Translations under genes and position numbers: made by a program
Assembly: GCA_965153455.1 (NCBI GenBank)
Contig: OZ234496.1
Location: 14,686,304-14,750,303 of the forward strand
DNA: 64,000 nucleotides
Direction of reading: 5' to 3'
From: Sphagnum compactum
Lineage: Eukaryota; Bryophyta; Sphagnopsida; Sphagnales
Notes under the pieces: generated by a model
What the model saw: only the letters and a program-made list of their open reading frames with translations
Told to the model about the DNA's origin: nothing
Database searches by the model: none
Shown: positions 49,090 to 62,200 of the stretch, piece after piece
Position numbering within the stretch: position 1 is the stretch's first letter
Layout: the number at the start of each line of letters is the position of its first letter

Positions 49090-52000
49090 GTCTATACTCT
49101 TTTGAGCTTTTTGTAGAGACACGTTATACCCTGCTCTCTGACTACTGTCTCCTCCACACTAGCCTAGATTTCTTCATTTGTTGTACACACACCACTCTAG
49201 TACATGGTAATGTTGTGGAATATGGCATTTCAAGGTCCATCCAGCAAGGTCAAACTAAGTCTCATTTTGTGAACAAACCTGCTTTGGATTATTTTGTTCA
49301 AATTCCCTGCGCGCTGACGGGGTAGAAGAATTGCCGAGTCCAAAGGGGGTGAGGAAGGATGAGTAGTCCCTTACAATTTGACAAGAATTTTGAGTGAGGG
49401 AACCATTGTACATCAATGTAGAATCCTTGATCCAGTACCCTAAACTGCAGCAGTGCTTGGCTGCTTCTATTTTCCACTCTGTTGATTATAAATAGTTGCA
49501 AGCTGGGTTGATTGTTTAGATTGTTCTGGGGATTTCTACAGATATCTGGCATAAGTGTTGCATTTACAGGGTTGCTGTTGTTTGTGTGAAATTGTGTTTG
49601 GCCAGAAGGACTTTCAATTTGTTTCAAAGAGTTTTGATTTCAAACTTGTTGTGTGGTTTTGAAACATTCTCTGGGAAAAACAATGGCCTGTATGTTGCAA
49701 GACTTTGGAAATGTTGATCTCTCACATTCCTATGTCATTATCACCCTCAAAGCTTTGATCCTCACCATGTAGCCAAACATGACTCTACTGAGATGTTCGT
49801 GACTTGTTTGAAGGTTATAACTAGTGTGATGACATAGTAAACTTCCATGGCTGATGACAATCACAATTACACCAAAGAATTCGTGGTTTAACACATACAT
49901 GGTTTAAAATTTCAAGAGAAGGATTACTACAAATGGGAAATTCATTTGGACCTATTGTGGATGAAATGAATGTGTAGGTAATGCCCTTCCCCCAGGGCCT
50001 TACCATGCCTAAAGCACAGCTACTGAACATTCTAAATTTGAAGAGTTCCTCCTCTCAGCAAGGGAACTTTCATGGTTATAACACCTCTGAGTACACTCTG
50101 AAAATGACAGCAGTGTTTCAGGTGTTGGGTAATGCCCTTGGGTGAGGCATTCCCAAAATAAGGGGAGGAGGATGAGGTGCTAACTGCATCTGGCCCCACA
50201 TTTTGGGAATGTCCACCACCCGTGGTCTTTATCCATTGTAAAACACTAAGCAAATGTTATCATGAACCTAAACATATGTAATTCATGAGGTGCAGTAAGA
50301 AAGGAGTTAGTACACCCATAAAAGTGGGAAGGATCTTAGAGCTATAAGTAGGTATAATTTCCCTCTCACTCTCAAAAGGTAAGTAAAAGATTCTTCTTCT
50401 TTTTGTATGAAGGATATTTATGGATTCTCCAAATACACTTCGGTAATTTCTGAGAGTCCTTTAAAGTACATAATGTTTAGTTAATTCTAGTGTAAAAGTG
50501 CCCTTCAAACTTGCACAATAACCCCTATACTTATGCCTTACCCTATGCTTTGAGGATGCATTTCTTAATTGGTACGAGGTCATGAACATGAAGATCATGT
50601 CAAACTTTATTGGTTCTAAAGAATCTATAGGGTAGATATGGCAATAGCCAACATAAGCAATTTGATTAAAACATATTTATGTTTTCACATGCACATAATT
50701 TTCCTTGGAAGACAAAAGGTTCCAAACCATAATCAAAGTGGAATTGTATTTTGGACTGTTTTAGAACTCAATATGAATTTGTACACATTTATGATAGGGG
50801 AAAACCTAATTTTATCACTTGGCCAATCCATGAAATGTGGCTCAATAAAATTGAATGGGGATAGAGGGTTCCTAAAATGCTTAATAAGCAATGTCCCTAA
50901 TATCAGGTCACATGTGCCAAAGGCTTTGGCAATAAATGGTTCCTCGGATGAGGATGACTTGTACCAATGGTAGGTGTGACTTGTGGAACACTAAGAAGTA
51001 ATCATTGAAGTAAAAAATATAAGTTAAGGTTTTGATGGTTTAAGGCACACACCTGAAGCGCAAGATTTGAACATCATGGAGTAGCAGTTGGCATAGCTAG
51101 GCGGCAGACATTCGTTAGTGTTAATCAAATTATTAAAATATCATCCATTGATGTGCTCAAACGCAACGTCTATGAATTCCTATTCAAAAATCTTGCATGC
51201 CTAAGTGACATAACATGTTCAACTTGATGGCTCGTAAACTTCATGCATCCATTTAGTAGAAACTAAATATTTAACAATCATGTTACTATCCATATGCACA
51301 AAGATGAATTATTTGAAATGGTATAGATCAGAAATGTCAAGTAACCCTCCCACTTGGTTACTGGTTACCTGTAACCCTCCCACATAGTTAATTGATTCTA
51401 TGGGGCAGAGGAGTCAACAGGGCACAAAACAGGCACAACGAATTAAATTTCGTGTCAGGCTTGACGTTACTTCTATGTGATAAATGCCCCACAAGAAAGT
51501 ACTTTTTCAAGAAAATAATATTGTAAGTTACCCAAGTTATGACCAATATTTTATCAATGCTTAGTATATTGTAACTTTTTCAAAAAAGTCTGGTACAATA
51601 AAGTTATCCGTAAAGTCAGGCTATTAGGGTGACAAGAGGCCTCAATGGAAATGACATTTTACAAAACGAACTAATTGGGACCCAAACTAGTTTTCCCACC
51701 AATTTTGGCGATAAACTGAGCTTCATCCCCTCTTTCCTTATTTCTGTGCGCGTTCACTGCTGCCACCTATATTTTCACTGATCCAACCTGTATAACTACT
51801 ATAATTACTCTCGAACCTTGTGCACTAAATGCTGAGTTTCAGCATTTCATACTGAGATTTAATAAAATTTCCTTCCTTTGTGTATACCAGTGAAAGAAGG
51901 GATAGGGGGTGAAAGCAGAGGGTGACTTTACATATAACTTTAATGGTTAAAGATTTCATCTAGCCTCTTCCCTTGCAGGCCAGGGTGAACCCACATGCCC

Positions 52001-52970
52001 CCCGGGTACCTGCACCGTTTTGAGTGAGGCATTTTAACGGCCATGTTCAGTCCAAATAATGTTAAATTTGCATTCAGAGATCCTGATTTAGATTTACAAA
52101 CATGGGATGTTTGTAATATTTAGCAATAATTATTACATCAAAATGCAGTTTAATTCATTTTGGGTTTCATTAGATTTTAAGTGAATTTGAACATTTTTAT
52201 CATGGTGAAATTGATCAACCTTCTAATAAACAAGAATCAATGCTACTGAGAATGAATTGATTCACTAGTACTTAGTGAAACAAGGTCATTTTAAAATGAA
52301 ATACAAATTTACCAAGCCATTTACTTGTTAATTAATTAACTAAGTAGCATGAAAAATAATTAAATTTAAATTATTTAATATATAATATTATTGATATTTC
52401 ATGATTTTCAGTTTATGAGTTATGACATGTGTCATTACTTAGGCTAGGTTAAAAATCTAACCTAAGTACGTAGGTCACGTAATCAACCTAAGCACTTATT
52501 GTAAAGAATTGATAGGAGAATATTAAATCAACTTACCATTGTTGATCACGCACACACCACTTGTGAAGTTTGATCCTTTAACATTTAGAAATAAGGTAAA
52601 CACCCCACCATCAAATCACCATACTTCTTATACTAATGTGTTACATTGTATTTTACTTATCAAATATTTCATTTTAAACATTACAGAAACATAAACTTTG
52701 AAAGTTCATATTTTATTAAATTTTGTTCAAATAAAATGATTCGAATTTATTTTCTAAAAAAATTTAATAATGTACATAATTACATTTATTTCCTTTTGAA
52801 ATTGTAAAATCATTTGAACAAAAAAAAAATTGAATATCATTATTCAATAACATTTTAATGACCAATATTTTGGAAAAAAAAGTTTAATAAATGGATAATT
52901 TTTTTGTAATATAATAATATTACCTATGTGTAGGCTATTTTCAGCTATTATATGGTTATTTTTCATTAAT
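49090..52970. other. Intergenic sequence, mostly AT-rich
   Basis: No clear gene except a 111-codon ATG frame at 50638-50973, listed separately. Near 50435 (CTCCAAATACACTTCGGTAATTTC) is a third occurrence of the motif seen at 18.0 and 18.25 kb. 52600-52970 becomes extremely AT-rich. Confidence 0.4.
50638..50973 (+). CDS. Hypothetical 111-residue frame, weak
   Basis: An uninterrupted ATG-to-TAG frame with mixed composition (ends NGSSDEDDLYQW). It is longer than most chance frames in this AT-rich stretch. No motif, promoter or intron border supports it, and it has no recognised relatives. It may be a fragment of an old transposon protein or chance. Confidence 0.2.
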   Translation: MAIANISNLIKTYLCFHMHIIFLGRQKVPNHNQSGIVFWTVLELNMNLYTFMIGENLILSLGQSMKCGSIKLNGDRGFLKCLISNVPNIRSHVPKALAINGSSDEDDLYQW

Positions 52971-52974
52971 CTAA

Positions 52975-53400
52975 ATTATTTCACCCTACATTATTTATAT
53001 CGATTTATAGTTATTTCAATTTTTTTTGTTATTTTTTGTTATTTCATCTTACGTTATTTTTGGTTATTTTAAGTTACTTTTGGTTATTTTAACATATTTC
53101 ACCTTAGGTTATTTTTGACTATTTTATGTTTTTTTAGTTATTGTAAATTATTTCATTTTAGGCTACTTGCAACTATTATAAATTACTTTGGCCATTTTAA
53201 ATTATTTCATTTTAAGCTATTTTTGATTATGTGAAGCTATTGTTGGTTATTTTTGGCTATTGAAAGTTATTTCACTTTATGCCATTATTGACAATTCTAG
53301 ATTGTTGTAGGTTATTTCATCTTAAGTTACTTTTGTCTATTGTAAATTATTTCATCTTAAATTATTTTTGGCAATTTTAAATAATTATAATATATGACTA
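52975..53400. repeat. Degenerate AT-rich array with period near 55 bp
   Basis: The landmark ATTTCAYYTTA occurs at 53041, 53096, 53150, 53214, 53269, 53314 and 53349, giving spacings of 55, 54, 64, 55, 45 and 35 bp. Between landmarks the sequence is made of GTTATTTTTGGYTATT-like subunits of about 13-18 bp. Almost no G or C remains outside the GGTTA/GGCTA cores. Confidence 0.75.
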
Positions 53401-55816
53401 TTAGCGGTTATTCTATTGGTGGTTTAAAGTTCAAATACAAACATTTAACCATATGATCATAGATAGATAATACCCAACTAACATTTAGCTAATGGTGTTC
53501 ACGTAACATGAATAACATATATACATATTATCACAATTATGTTCACTCTATGGACTCTTAATTTTATAGAATATTGATATCCAAACTTAATATTATTTAA
53601 TTTATTTTGGACTAAAATGTTAATTTCAGATTTAACTCGACATGGTGAATGCAAAAAGAGTCACCTTGTGACCACCAAATTCAAACATTTTTTAATAAAA
53701 CTTGCAAAATCATTATCATTTATTTTATTCGCCTTTAATTATATGTCTTACATTTGAATAGGTTTAAGGATTGTCATTTGTTTGAGGTGTATATGTTTAT
53801 GCCAGACATGATATAATCCAAAATATAATGAATTTTTTTATAAAATCATTATCAATATGGAATCATGGTCTAACATAAATATTCACGTACAATAAGACAT
53901 TAAGCAAACAACTAATGATTTTTTTAAATTTACATTTAAATCTCAACCTATCAAAACAATTTTTGTACATTTCACATAATGCAATGGATTCAAACTTTCA
54001 ATACCTTGTGGCCACCAAGTACAAGTTATAAAAATTTCAATCTATCAAAACATAAAAGAAACAACACAACTTGAACTTCACACAATAAACTAAAATTATG
54101 AAAATTGCATTATGCAAGTTGAATTACTATGTCAAATCATAGGTCCATATTAGTATGACAATGTAGTCAACATATTAAAAATAAACATAAAAAATCTTAA
54201 TATCAACAATACTCTTCTTTGGAACCAAACAACAATCAAATTGCATTTAAGAAATAAATTTATATATATATATATATATATATACCAAAGTAATATTACA
54301 TACCAATAGTCTCATTAACTACATCACGATTTTATTTGACTTTGGTCACGTCAATAGCACTAATCATTACAATGCTATTGATTATCACATTATTTCTAAC
54401 AAGAAAGGAAAATAGAACAGATGAGATGTTAACCCATTGTTTTGGATTTGTCAAATTACACTTCCATTTGCTTAACCCAACAATCACAAAAGAATTCTCT
54501 TTCATTCCTTACTTCTTTTTTCTCTGTCACCCACAATTGAATATGAAAATGTCTAAAATTATCAGATTGTTCATCCTTCTCAACCTCATTTTTCACCCTT
54601 CCCATCCACACAGGATATAATTCCAGATCGATAGGCCTCCCCAGAGTAAAATCTCTCCAACGCTCAAGTCCTGAAAAGGAGTGCAAGTAGTCACTAGGAA
54701 AGAAACAACAAAAGATTTTCATGCATTTTCTTCCTCCAGCAATGGTAGCAAGATGGAACTTTTCTATTGTCAATTTTCCCATTTGCATCTATAAAATCTT
54801 GCTAAGGAAAGACCTTAAAAAGGAAATGATAACTCTCTTTGACAATGGCAGCATATGAAATGCAGAAACTCAAAAAAAGTATGAGTACAATATTTTTGCT
54901 TCTCTTCCATGTCTGCAAATATATTTTGAAAGGCAGACTTACAGGTTTGACCAACAGGAAGCCTCTTGCCAGAACCAATACCATTCCAATACATAGATAC
55001 TGTGGTCTCCATACATCTGAAACAGGACAAAGGTTGGCAAGAGTTGTCTATTGAGAAACTTAACATGGAAAAAAATAACAGTACCCATCAGCAAATTTCC
55101 AAACACAATCAAGAAATATTTGCATTACCACAAACCATGTAGCCTACTGAAATTTATATCTTGCCAGGAAAAGAAATTCTGGAATTCAAAAGATGGTGTA
55201 AAAACAAATTGGATCCAGACCTGAGAGAGCACAGACCAACAGGAGCAATAAATGCCTCCCAACAACAATACAGGCGCCAAGTCAACTACCCACTATTTTA
55301 AAGAGTTCAAATCCAGCCCCAGAGAAAAACTGGAAGCTCCAGAGCATGAAAGTCAGGTACCTTTGACTGCCACAAACTACTTGAATGTCTTTTATCCTAA
55401 CTACTTGCGTATATGGCCCTAGGGGTAACAATATATAAATTTCATTGCACTATAGTGCCAGTCTGATTCCCAAACTCCAGCTGCACACCTCTGTTGACAA
55501 TCATCCAGGTAAAGGCGAATAGTTGCCTTAAACAAAGATTATAGAGAGAGAAATGGCAATTGCCCTCATGCAGATTTACAGTGTCTCACAATTTTCACCA
55601 CAATTTTACCAATTTTCTCAATTGAATGCCCAAGTATGTACACCTAAGTTTGGTTTCTCCTTTTCCACATTTGAACTTTTGGTGAGATTTCTCGGTTCCC
55701 TTGCTGGTTTTACCAGAGCAATGTTTTGTGCCTGAAAGGCTCGCTTGCATGCTTACAGACCTCAAGCCGATGCTTTTATACCACCAGCCTTAAAGGGCAG
55801 AACAGACCTAAAATTG
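53401..55816. other. AT-rich intergenic DNA, then 3' flank of the EDR2-like gene
   Basis: Apart from a (TA)n run at 54261-54284, no feature is supported. The last several hundred bases should include the 3' UTR of the minus-strand gene that stops at 55817. Confidence 0.45.
54261..54284. repeat. (TA)n microsatellite
   Basis: Twelve uninterrupted TA units. Confidence 0.92.
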
Positions 55817-58050
55817 TCAATAAGCCTCATCATCACTGTCATATTGATTCTGATTACCAGATTGCAGGAAGGTTGAGAATCCCTGCCCAATGGATTTCCA
55901 TAATCGAGCAGGAAAAGAGCCTTCTGCTGCTGTAACAACACCATCTGTAGAAAGAAGCTCAATGGGTACAGCTGCTGTCAAGTCCAATTTTTTCAATCTT
56001 ATAGTTCCCAGAAGCTTCTCTGGAAGTTCCTCTTCAGTCTGTGCCTCAATCAAGAAGGCAAGGTCAACAGTTAGAGTTGTGATATAGCCAATGGCAAGGT
56101 GCACAATGGCATTGGCAACCATGGAGGACCCAATATCCACATCAACTTCCAAGAAATTGGCTCCTTGCAAGTACCTGCAGCATCATCATTGTGTATCAAT
56201 CTAAGCTCCCCTTCAACACACCTCCTCCTCTCTGTGAGCACAAATCCTACTTGAGACTTGAGAGCCAAACCCCCAAATCTGAGATTATCTGACTTGGAGT
56301 TACACCAAGCCCCAGATTCAAACTTTTCCAAAGAAACTCAGCTGCCATAAGAGAGGATAACAAACATAGTTTGGAAATAGGATAGATGGGTCAGCACAAA
56401 TGTGCTCAATAGGTTCAACTGAAGACCTTTCATGACATTACAGAGTCAACAATTTCTCTCACCTGTTGCCTCAAACCTTGAACATGGCACATATTCTACT
56501 GACAAGAACTGCATCAGTTTGCAAAACTAAGATGCAGAATACAAGTTTGATTAGTGAGGAATGATTGATGCATTTTTGGCCCACCTGCATGTGAGGGATC
56601 TGCCAAGAATGCAGATGGCATGCTCCCCAACAGCTGTTTTCACAATCCAAGGTCCTTCAACAATGTTTGCTATAAGTTTCAAGCGTGTATTTCTGTATGC
56701 ATCATCTCCTTTCAAGAACTGGCCATACAGAGAGTCCTCTGTGAAGTCAGTGTATGTTACAAAGTAGGCAATAGCACTGAAGTGCTCCTTGCTGGGCACC
56801 TGCACATATGGTTCTCTAGTTCATCAGCTTCAAAGGAGGGAAAAAAGGGATCTGCTACACGGCACAAGGAAAAAAGAAAGTGAAGCCACTTTTGCACACT
56901 GACCTAGCCAGCCATTCCAAGCAAAAACTCTAAACCTAACATAAACTTGCAGCCAAGCCACAGCCTTGTCACATCACAAATTGCTCTCAAGTCTTGCATC
57001 AACACCATCATGACACAATTTGCAGTCAGTTCAGAGGTAAATTTTGCCATAAAAGTCAGTTCCAGAGCTGCAATTGAAACCCCTTAAGCTCAACAGACTA
57101 TCATCTTCACAGAGGAGGGTTACTGGAGCTCCTCCTTGAAAGTTGAAACGGCAACAAATAAGTTCTCTTGCCCTGGGCAAGAGAAAAATCATCTGTTTTT
57201 TCTGCATAAGAAAAATTTGAGGATTCACCAGTAGTAGACTCTCAATTCGCCTTCAACCCTACGCACATCCCATGAGTCATTGCAACACATGTCAACTCTC
57301 CCGCAACCCTAAGCATCATCCCCTGAGCCATGGCAACACATGTCATCTGACATCCCTAGGCCAATCATTAGGGTGTCAGAATGTGTGCGGTCTTGCTGCA
57401 GCTACTATTCTCTTCCAGAAGTCCAGGACTGTTAAGGGTTTGAGAAGCACAATCCCCGTAACCAACAAATACAACAATTCCATCATACTCTGGTGGTGCC
57501 GATCTTGACACAAGTTTAATTTTTTTCGTTTCTGAGGAAAGGACCACAGTTTGATCAGCAGGAAGAAGAAGAAGCAGAAACTGACCTGCAAATTGAAAGC
57601 CCAAACAAAAGGCTTCTTCTTCTTGGAAACACCAGCCGCTTCTTCGGTGGCGGTGGCTCGATCCAAGGCTGACCTAACTCGGCTATTCGGATGATCCAAG
57701 ATGCTATCAATTCTGGAACCGCTCTTCAACCAGTCGAACGCAAGCGGCTTAAACAATGGCTCACTTCCCGCGATCTTCACTTTGGTCGTCAAGTACTGAG
57801 GACCTCGAACTTGGAAGGAATGACCAGGAGGAGACAACCAACCAGCGGAACCCTCCATATTGGGTTCGATAAAGGAAACGGATCCACCGCTCTTCACTAC
57901 CTCTTCCCACTCCATTTCCCCTACTTCTTCTTCTTCTTTCGTTTCTTCTGCTTCTTTCTCTTCTTCTTCTTCTTCTTCTTCTTCATCTCCTCCTACTTCC
58001 GTCTTCTCACCATTTTGCGCCATTTTTAGCTTTTTTCCTAAATCAATCAC
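55817..58050 (-). CDS. EDR2_C (DUF1336) domain protein, 345 residues, three exons
   Basis: Exons 57586-58050, 56585-56799 and 55817-56174 join in frame at CAG|GTCAGT...TGTGCAG|GTGCCC and GCAG|GTGGGC...CTGCAG|GTACTT. Residues 1-60 are highly acidic, with a poly-Glu run encoded by a GAA/GAG microsatellite. The EDR2_C domain then covers nearly all the rest: GWLSPPGHSFQVRGPQYLTT, FDWLKS, PFVWAFNLQVPSKEHFSAIA, EGPWIVKTAVGEHAICILGR, FLEVDVDIGSSMVANAIVHL, FLIEAQTEEELPEKLLGTIR, tail NQYDSDDEAY. Unlike EDR2 itself, which has PH and START domains, this is the short stand-alone type. Known EDR2 restrains salicylate-dependent defence; the short members are poorly characterised and the role here is inferred only from homology. 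The start may be either Met at 58050 or Met at 58023 (MAQNGEK). No damage is seen. Confidence 0.92.
57922..57985. repeat. TTC-rich coding microsatellite
   Basis: TTC/CTT repeats on the plus strand encode the poly-Glu tract of the EDR2_C protein on the minus strand. Length variation would change tract length without shifting the frame. Confidence 0.9.
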
Positions 58051-58428
58051 TCACTCACTCCCGAGTCCTAAATCTCCCGAACCAACCCTCCTTCTCCTTC
58101 TTCCCTCGATCAAACAAGAACCCACCCACCGATGGATATCAGCGTTCAGTGAAACCCATCACTGGAAGGAAAAAAGAAACCTTCCACCGAACGAAATTCC
58201 CATCTCATGGGACCCCAGCTGAGAAGAAGAAGAGTGAAGAAGAAGCAGCAGCAGCAGGACCCTGCATCCGTCCGGCGACTGGGGAAAAGGGCCGAAGGAA
58301 TCTAAAGTAGAGAAGGATTGCGCGTGTCGTCCAAACACTGAGAGAGAGACCAGAGTGCGTGCGTGCGTGCAACGGCGACTGCAACAGCGCGGCACACGCA
58401 TTTGCAAAGCGTGTCGACGACCACTGGG

Positions 58429-58434
58429 TATATA
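58429..58434 (-). promoter_or_regulatory. TATA box candidate for the EDR2_C gene
   Basis: CGTATATACCCAG read on the minus strand, about 380 bp before the first ATG. The 5' leader would include the GCGTGCGTGC and AGAGAGAG-type runs at 58340-58370. Only 65 bp separate it from the Helitron terminus at 58499. Confidence 0.45.
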
Positions 58435-58498
58435 CGGATAGACATGCATACCTGTCTTGTTCTTCCTATACGTAAATAGGCTTCTTATACGTATTATA

Positions 58499-58525
58499 CT
58501 AGTGTGTGCCCCGTGCCTAAGGCAC
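58499..58525 (-). repeat. Helitron 3' hairpin and CTAG terminus
   Basis: The 5-bp stem GTGCC/GGCAC with loop TTA (58513-58525) stands 10 nt from CTAG, followed by T on the minus strand. Geometry and sequence fit plant Helitron ends. Confidence 0.85.
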
Positions 58526-59189
58526 AGGTGTGTGTGTGTCAGGGAGGAGAAGCAAATTTTCTTTTGATTTTCCCACCTTCCTTCCTTTCCCTCTTCCTTT
58601 ATGTTTTTCCTCTCCACCTTCCTTGGTATGTTTTATGTTCCCTTATGTTCCCAAATAATTCCCAATAGCACCATTTTTTGACAAAAAATATCACAAATGA
58701 TTTTCTAAAATGTTTTACCTTGTCAAGTAAGTATTTCAAGGGAGAGGATATACCAATGCCCACTACCACTTTTTACAACCGTCGGATATATGACACTGAC
58801 ATGGGAGATTAATCCTCTTAGGAAAAATTAAAATACACCAAGATAAGTGAGATTTCCCGGGTCCTGGCGGCCTGATTTCGTATGGCCTCCTCCATCGTTG
58901 GATTTACCGCCTAGATCTAACGTCTCTGCTGACACGTCTACATGAACAGGTACGTAGTAGCAAGCTAGCTAGCTTAGCTGTAACGTCCTCCCCGTCTTTC
59001 CCATAAATCCTGTCTTTCCTATAATCATCGTTTCCCCTTTCCTCACCGGCTTCACAGATTCGTGCCTCACCTCCCTAATTGGCATGCTTCTAGTTTTAAA
59101 TAGACGGATGACGGGATGGATGAAATGTCCGTCTGGCTAAATGAGGGGATGGATGGACGGATTCAGGGGAAGCCGACCAAATGGACGGA
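58526..59189. other. Non-coding segment between two Helitron-type hairpins
   Basis: Contains a CCGTCGGATATATGACAC phrase, CpG-containing text near 58860-58960, TTCCCAA phrases at 58640-58670, and GGATGGACGGATT-type short direct repeats at 59100-59190. No coding frame is supported. It may be a non-autonomous Helitron tail or a separate insertion. Confidence 0.4.
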
Positions 59190-59222
59190 TTTAAGCCCCG
59201 TGCATAATGCACAGGTGTGTGT
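59190..59222 (-). repeat. Second Helitron-like terminal hairpin, end motif degraded
   Basis: On the minus strand ACACACACCTGTGCATTATGCA then CGGGGC repeats the pattern of the 58.5-kb terminus (ACACACACCTGTGCC...GGCACGGGGC). It is followed by TTAAATCC instead of a CTRR end. It begins about 40 bp beyond the RepHel stop codon, the expected place for that element's own 3' end. Confidence 0.7.
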
Positions 59223-59258
59223 ATTTGACGGTACATATTACAAAATTACAACTACAAC

Positions 59259-62200
59259 CTACAGGTCCAAAACGTCTTTATATACGACATTTCGCATGTA
59301 TCTATCGGGACCCTGGCCGTTGAAAATCTTGATGTTTGCACTACTTGTGACTCATGAAATAGCAACATACAGCTGACCATGGGAATAGACCGGAGACGGC
59401 AAATATACCCCAACGTTGTTGAATGTCTAACCTTGACTCTTGTTGATTGTGATCGCAAACGCCACTCGAATTGGAAATTGACAACGACGCAAAACAAATG
59501 GCCAATCAGTCCCAGAGGGGGACATGATGATGCGGGGTATGAACACACGTTTGCCGACATTGTTCCCTGTGATGATCTCCGCTTCAATGACACGCTGACC
59601 CAATCTCTTAACAATCAACCTGTTACCATTGCACAATCCTATTGATTGATTGAGATTGCGCAACAAAAGAATTGGCACGCCCACTTTGAGTTGCAGCTCA
59701 TGATTTGCGATACCGCTGAATCGCAAAGTGTTTAGAAATTCCACCGGATACAATGAATCCATTGAAACTCCTGCAGCAACACTTGCACCTTCTTCTGTTG
59801 GAGTCAAAGAATTTGCGTTCAGGTACGTGTGCGATTCTTCAGATAGCGATTCTAAAATTGCATTGTTGACTTCATCAACGTCAGTATTTTTGGGGGCTAG
59901 AATGTTGCGTTGCATAAGATACATGGCATCTCCAGAGTGGCACCGGTGATCCGGATAGACGGTTCGGATTAGTCCTCTTAAGCTGCAATCTTCTGCTGGC
60001 AGCCTCATATGGGATGGAACCTCGATCCAATTTGGATCGACACCTTCTTCTTCTGCAATGGTAGGAAGATTACCGTCTCCAACATTCAACACCCATTTGG
60101 CAAACTCTCGCTGCTCTTCAGAATTGGTTGCCATGACTCGCATGTTGATATGAAGATGAAGAATTATAACATGCTGCCAAAGATGCGACCGAGGCAAGGA
60201 AGCACTGACAATGTCTTCTCGTCCCCCCTTGGGAATTACAGGCAAGATCTGTCGAAAATCCCCACCAAGGACCACGGTTTTCCCACCACAGATTTTCTCG
60301 TTTGCCTGTGCGTCATCCAATTACATCAAATCACGCAGGGTGCGATCAACAGCTTCGAAAGCTCGACGATACATCATCGGCGCCTCATCCCAAAGGATCA
60401 GGTCAGTTTTACGCACCAACTCGGCCACTTTCATCTGTTGTGTGATGTTGCAAGGTGACTCATCGTGCAGATCAATCGGAATCTTGCATCTTGAATGGGC
60501 GGTTCTGCCGCCCGGAAGTAACAGAGATGCGATTCCTGATGAGGCAACTGCAAGCACGATTTTGCCTTGCCCTCGTAGACGAGACAGAAGTGTTGTCCAA
60601 ACAAATGTTTTGCCGGTTCCACCACTGCCATACACGAAGAACAGTTTGCCCTCTTTGTTTGTCACGGCATTCAAAATAGTTTCGTATGCGTTGCGTTGAT
60701 CATCATTGAGCCTATCTTCTGCATTGTCTGCATCTGTGGTCAATGAATGCCGATCATAAGCTAGTTCTTCTTGGACCAATCGGTTTCCTCCATGAACAGA
60801 AGGGATGTAATTAGACTTGGGAAGGGTTGGAAAATCTTCCAGGCGGTGTCCATTGCGCATGAGAACTTGATCGATCTCATACAATGCACGATCTTTCAAC
60901 GCATCCTCAGAAAGGGTAACAGTTGGATCAGCACGCTCGCAGCGTGTCATTGCTTCAATGTCATTGCTCAAAGACTCCCAATGTGCATCCCATAGCTGTC
61001 TGGGATTCGTGACCTCGCAAAACATCAACATGGAGGCAAACATGTCACGTAGTTGTCGTCCCGAGGCCCAAACGCCGGCTTCTTCCAAGGCTTGATGCCA
61101 TTCATTGTCGTCTACAAGCAAACCCATCGCAATGCATGCATCTTTGAATGTGTCGTGCACTGTGCCATCCACTGTTCGCAAATGCTCATAGGATGTGGCA
61201 CCTTTGACGCAGTTCAGCAGCATTCGCAAATAGTAACGTTCACCCGATGTCGGGTGTGCATAATACATCCGACCAATGGCAAAGCCTCTCTTGCGCATTG
61301 TCCATCGCTTCAGCTTCCGATTCCACACCCATTGCTGAGGGAATTGATCGAACGTAAGGATTCGTGCAACTTCCGATTCTTGGTTTGTTTTGAACCATTC
61401 TGTGAGCATCGTTCTGGAAATGGCTGACCGTGTTGCCACTTCCTGCACATCATCGTCATCGCGAAACAACACCATTTGCTGATTGGGCAAATGGTATTGC
61501 AGACGCTCAACGGTAGGAAACCGCTCATGCATATCAAACTTGAAGATGCGCCACGCTGCTTCCGATGCAGATACATAGCGACAGTCGAGATATTTTTTAA
61601 TTTCATCAGTATCGACCACATTTCCTTCGGTGGCATTGTCGCTCTGGCGCGAGATCTCAACAGTCGCACGATCATGTCCTTTATATACGTACTTGAATAG
61701 ATACTTGACTGCACGAATATTGTTGCAGACCTCAACGTTGATGTGCGCATCGTATTTGGTCGATAAATAAACATTGTGCGGTACCACCCAACGATTGTCC
61801 AATTCAATGCCATGAACCACAACTGTGTTCCCCGTATCTCTACGCCGATAAATAGGGTATCCGTTTACATCCGTCACCGTTTCAGATTGGAACTTGCGTG
61901 GATATTATTTTTTGCATTTGCCTTCTTCCATGCACGGGGCATTTGGAAACGCAGCTCCACATGGACCATGCATCGTGCATCTGGCAACCGTCTCGTGGGC
62001 CAACTTGTTCGTTTCTGAATTCGGGAGTTCAGCACTGATCATGCAGTCTACATCCTCAACCGTGTGTGGCTTGCAGTCTTCGGTAAAAAAGATGAGAATG
62101 TGTGCATGCGGCAGCCCACGCTTTTGAAACTCAACGACATAGATTCCCGCAATCGTGCATCCCAGAATATGGTTCTTGTGAATGTCATTGATCAACTCCT

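Noticed and set aside
52975-53400. CRISPR-like array
   Set aside because: Spacers and repeats are not distinct, spacing is irregular and the genome context is eukaryotic.
57376-57585. Extension of the EDR2_C first exon through 57376
   Set aside because: The frame runs on only because the intron is open; the GCAG|GTCAGT donor at 57586/57585 and the in-frame join to conserved exon 2 residues show this is intronic.
60211-60699. Plus-strand frames up to 162 codons across the Helitron
   Set aside because: Opposite strand of the well-supported RepHel sequence; none resembles a protein family.
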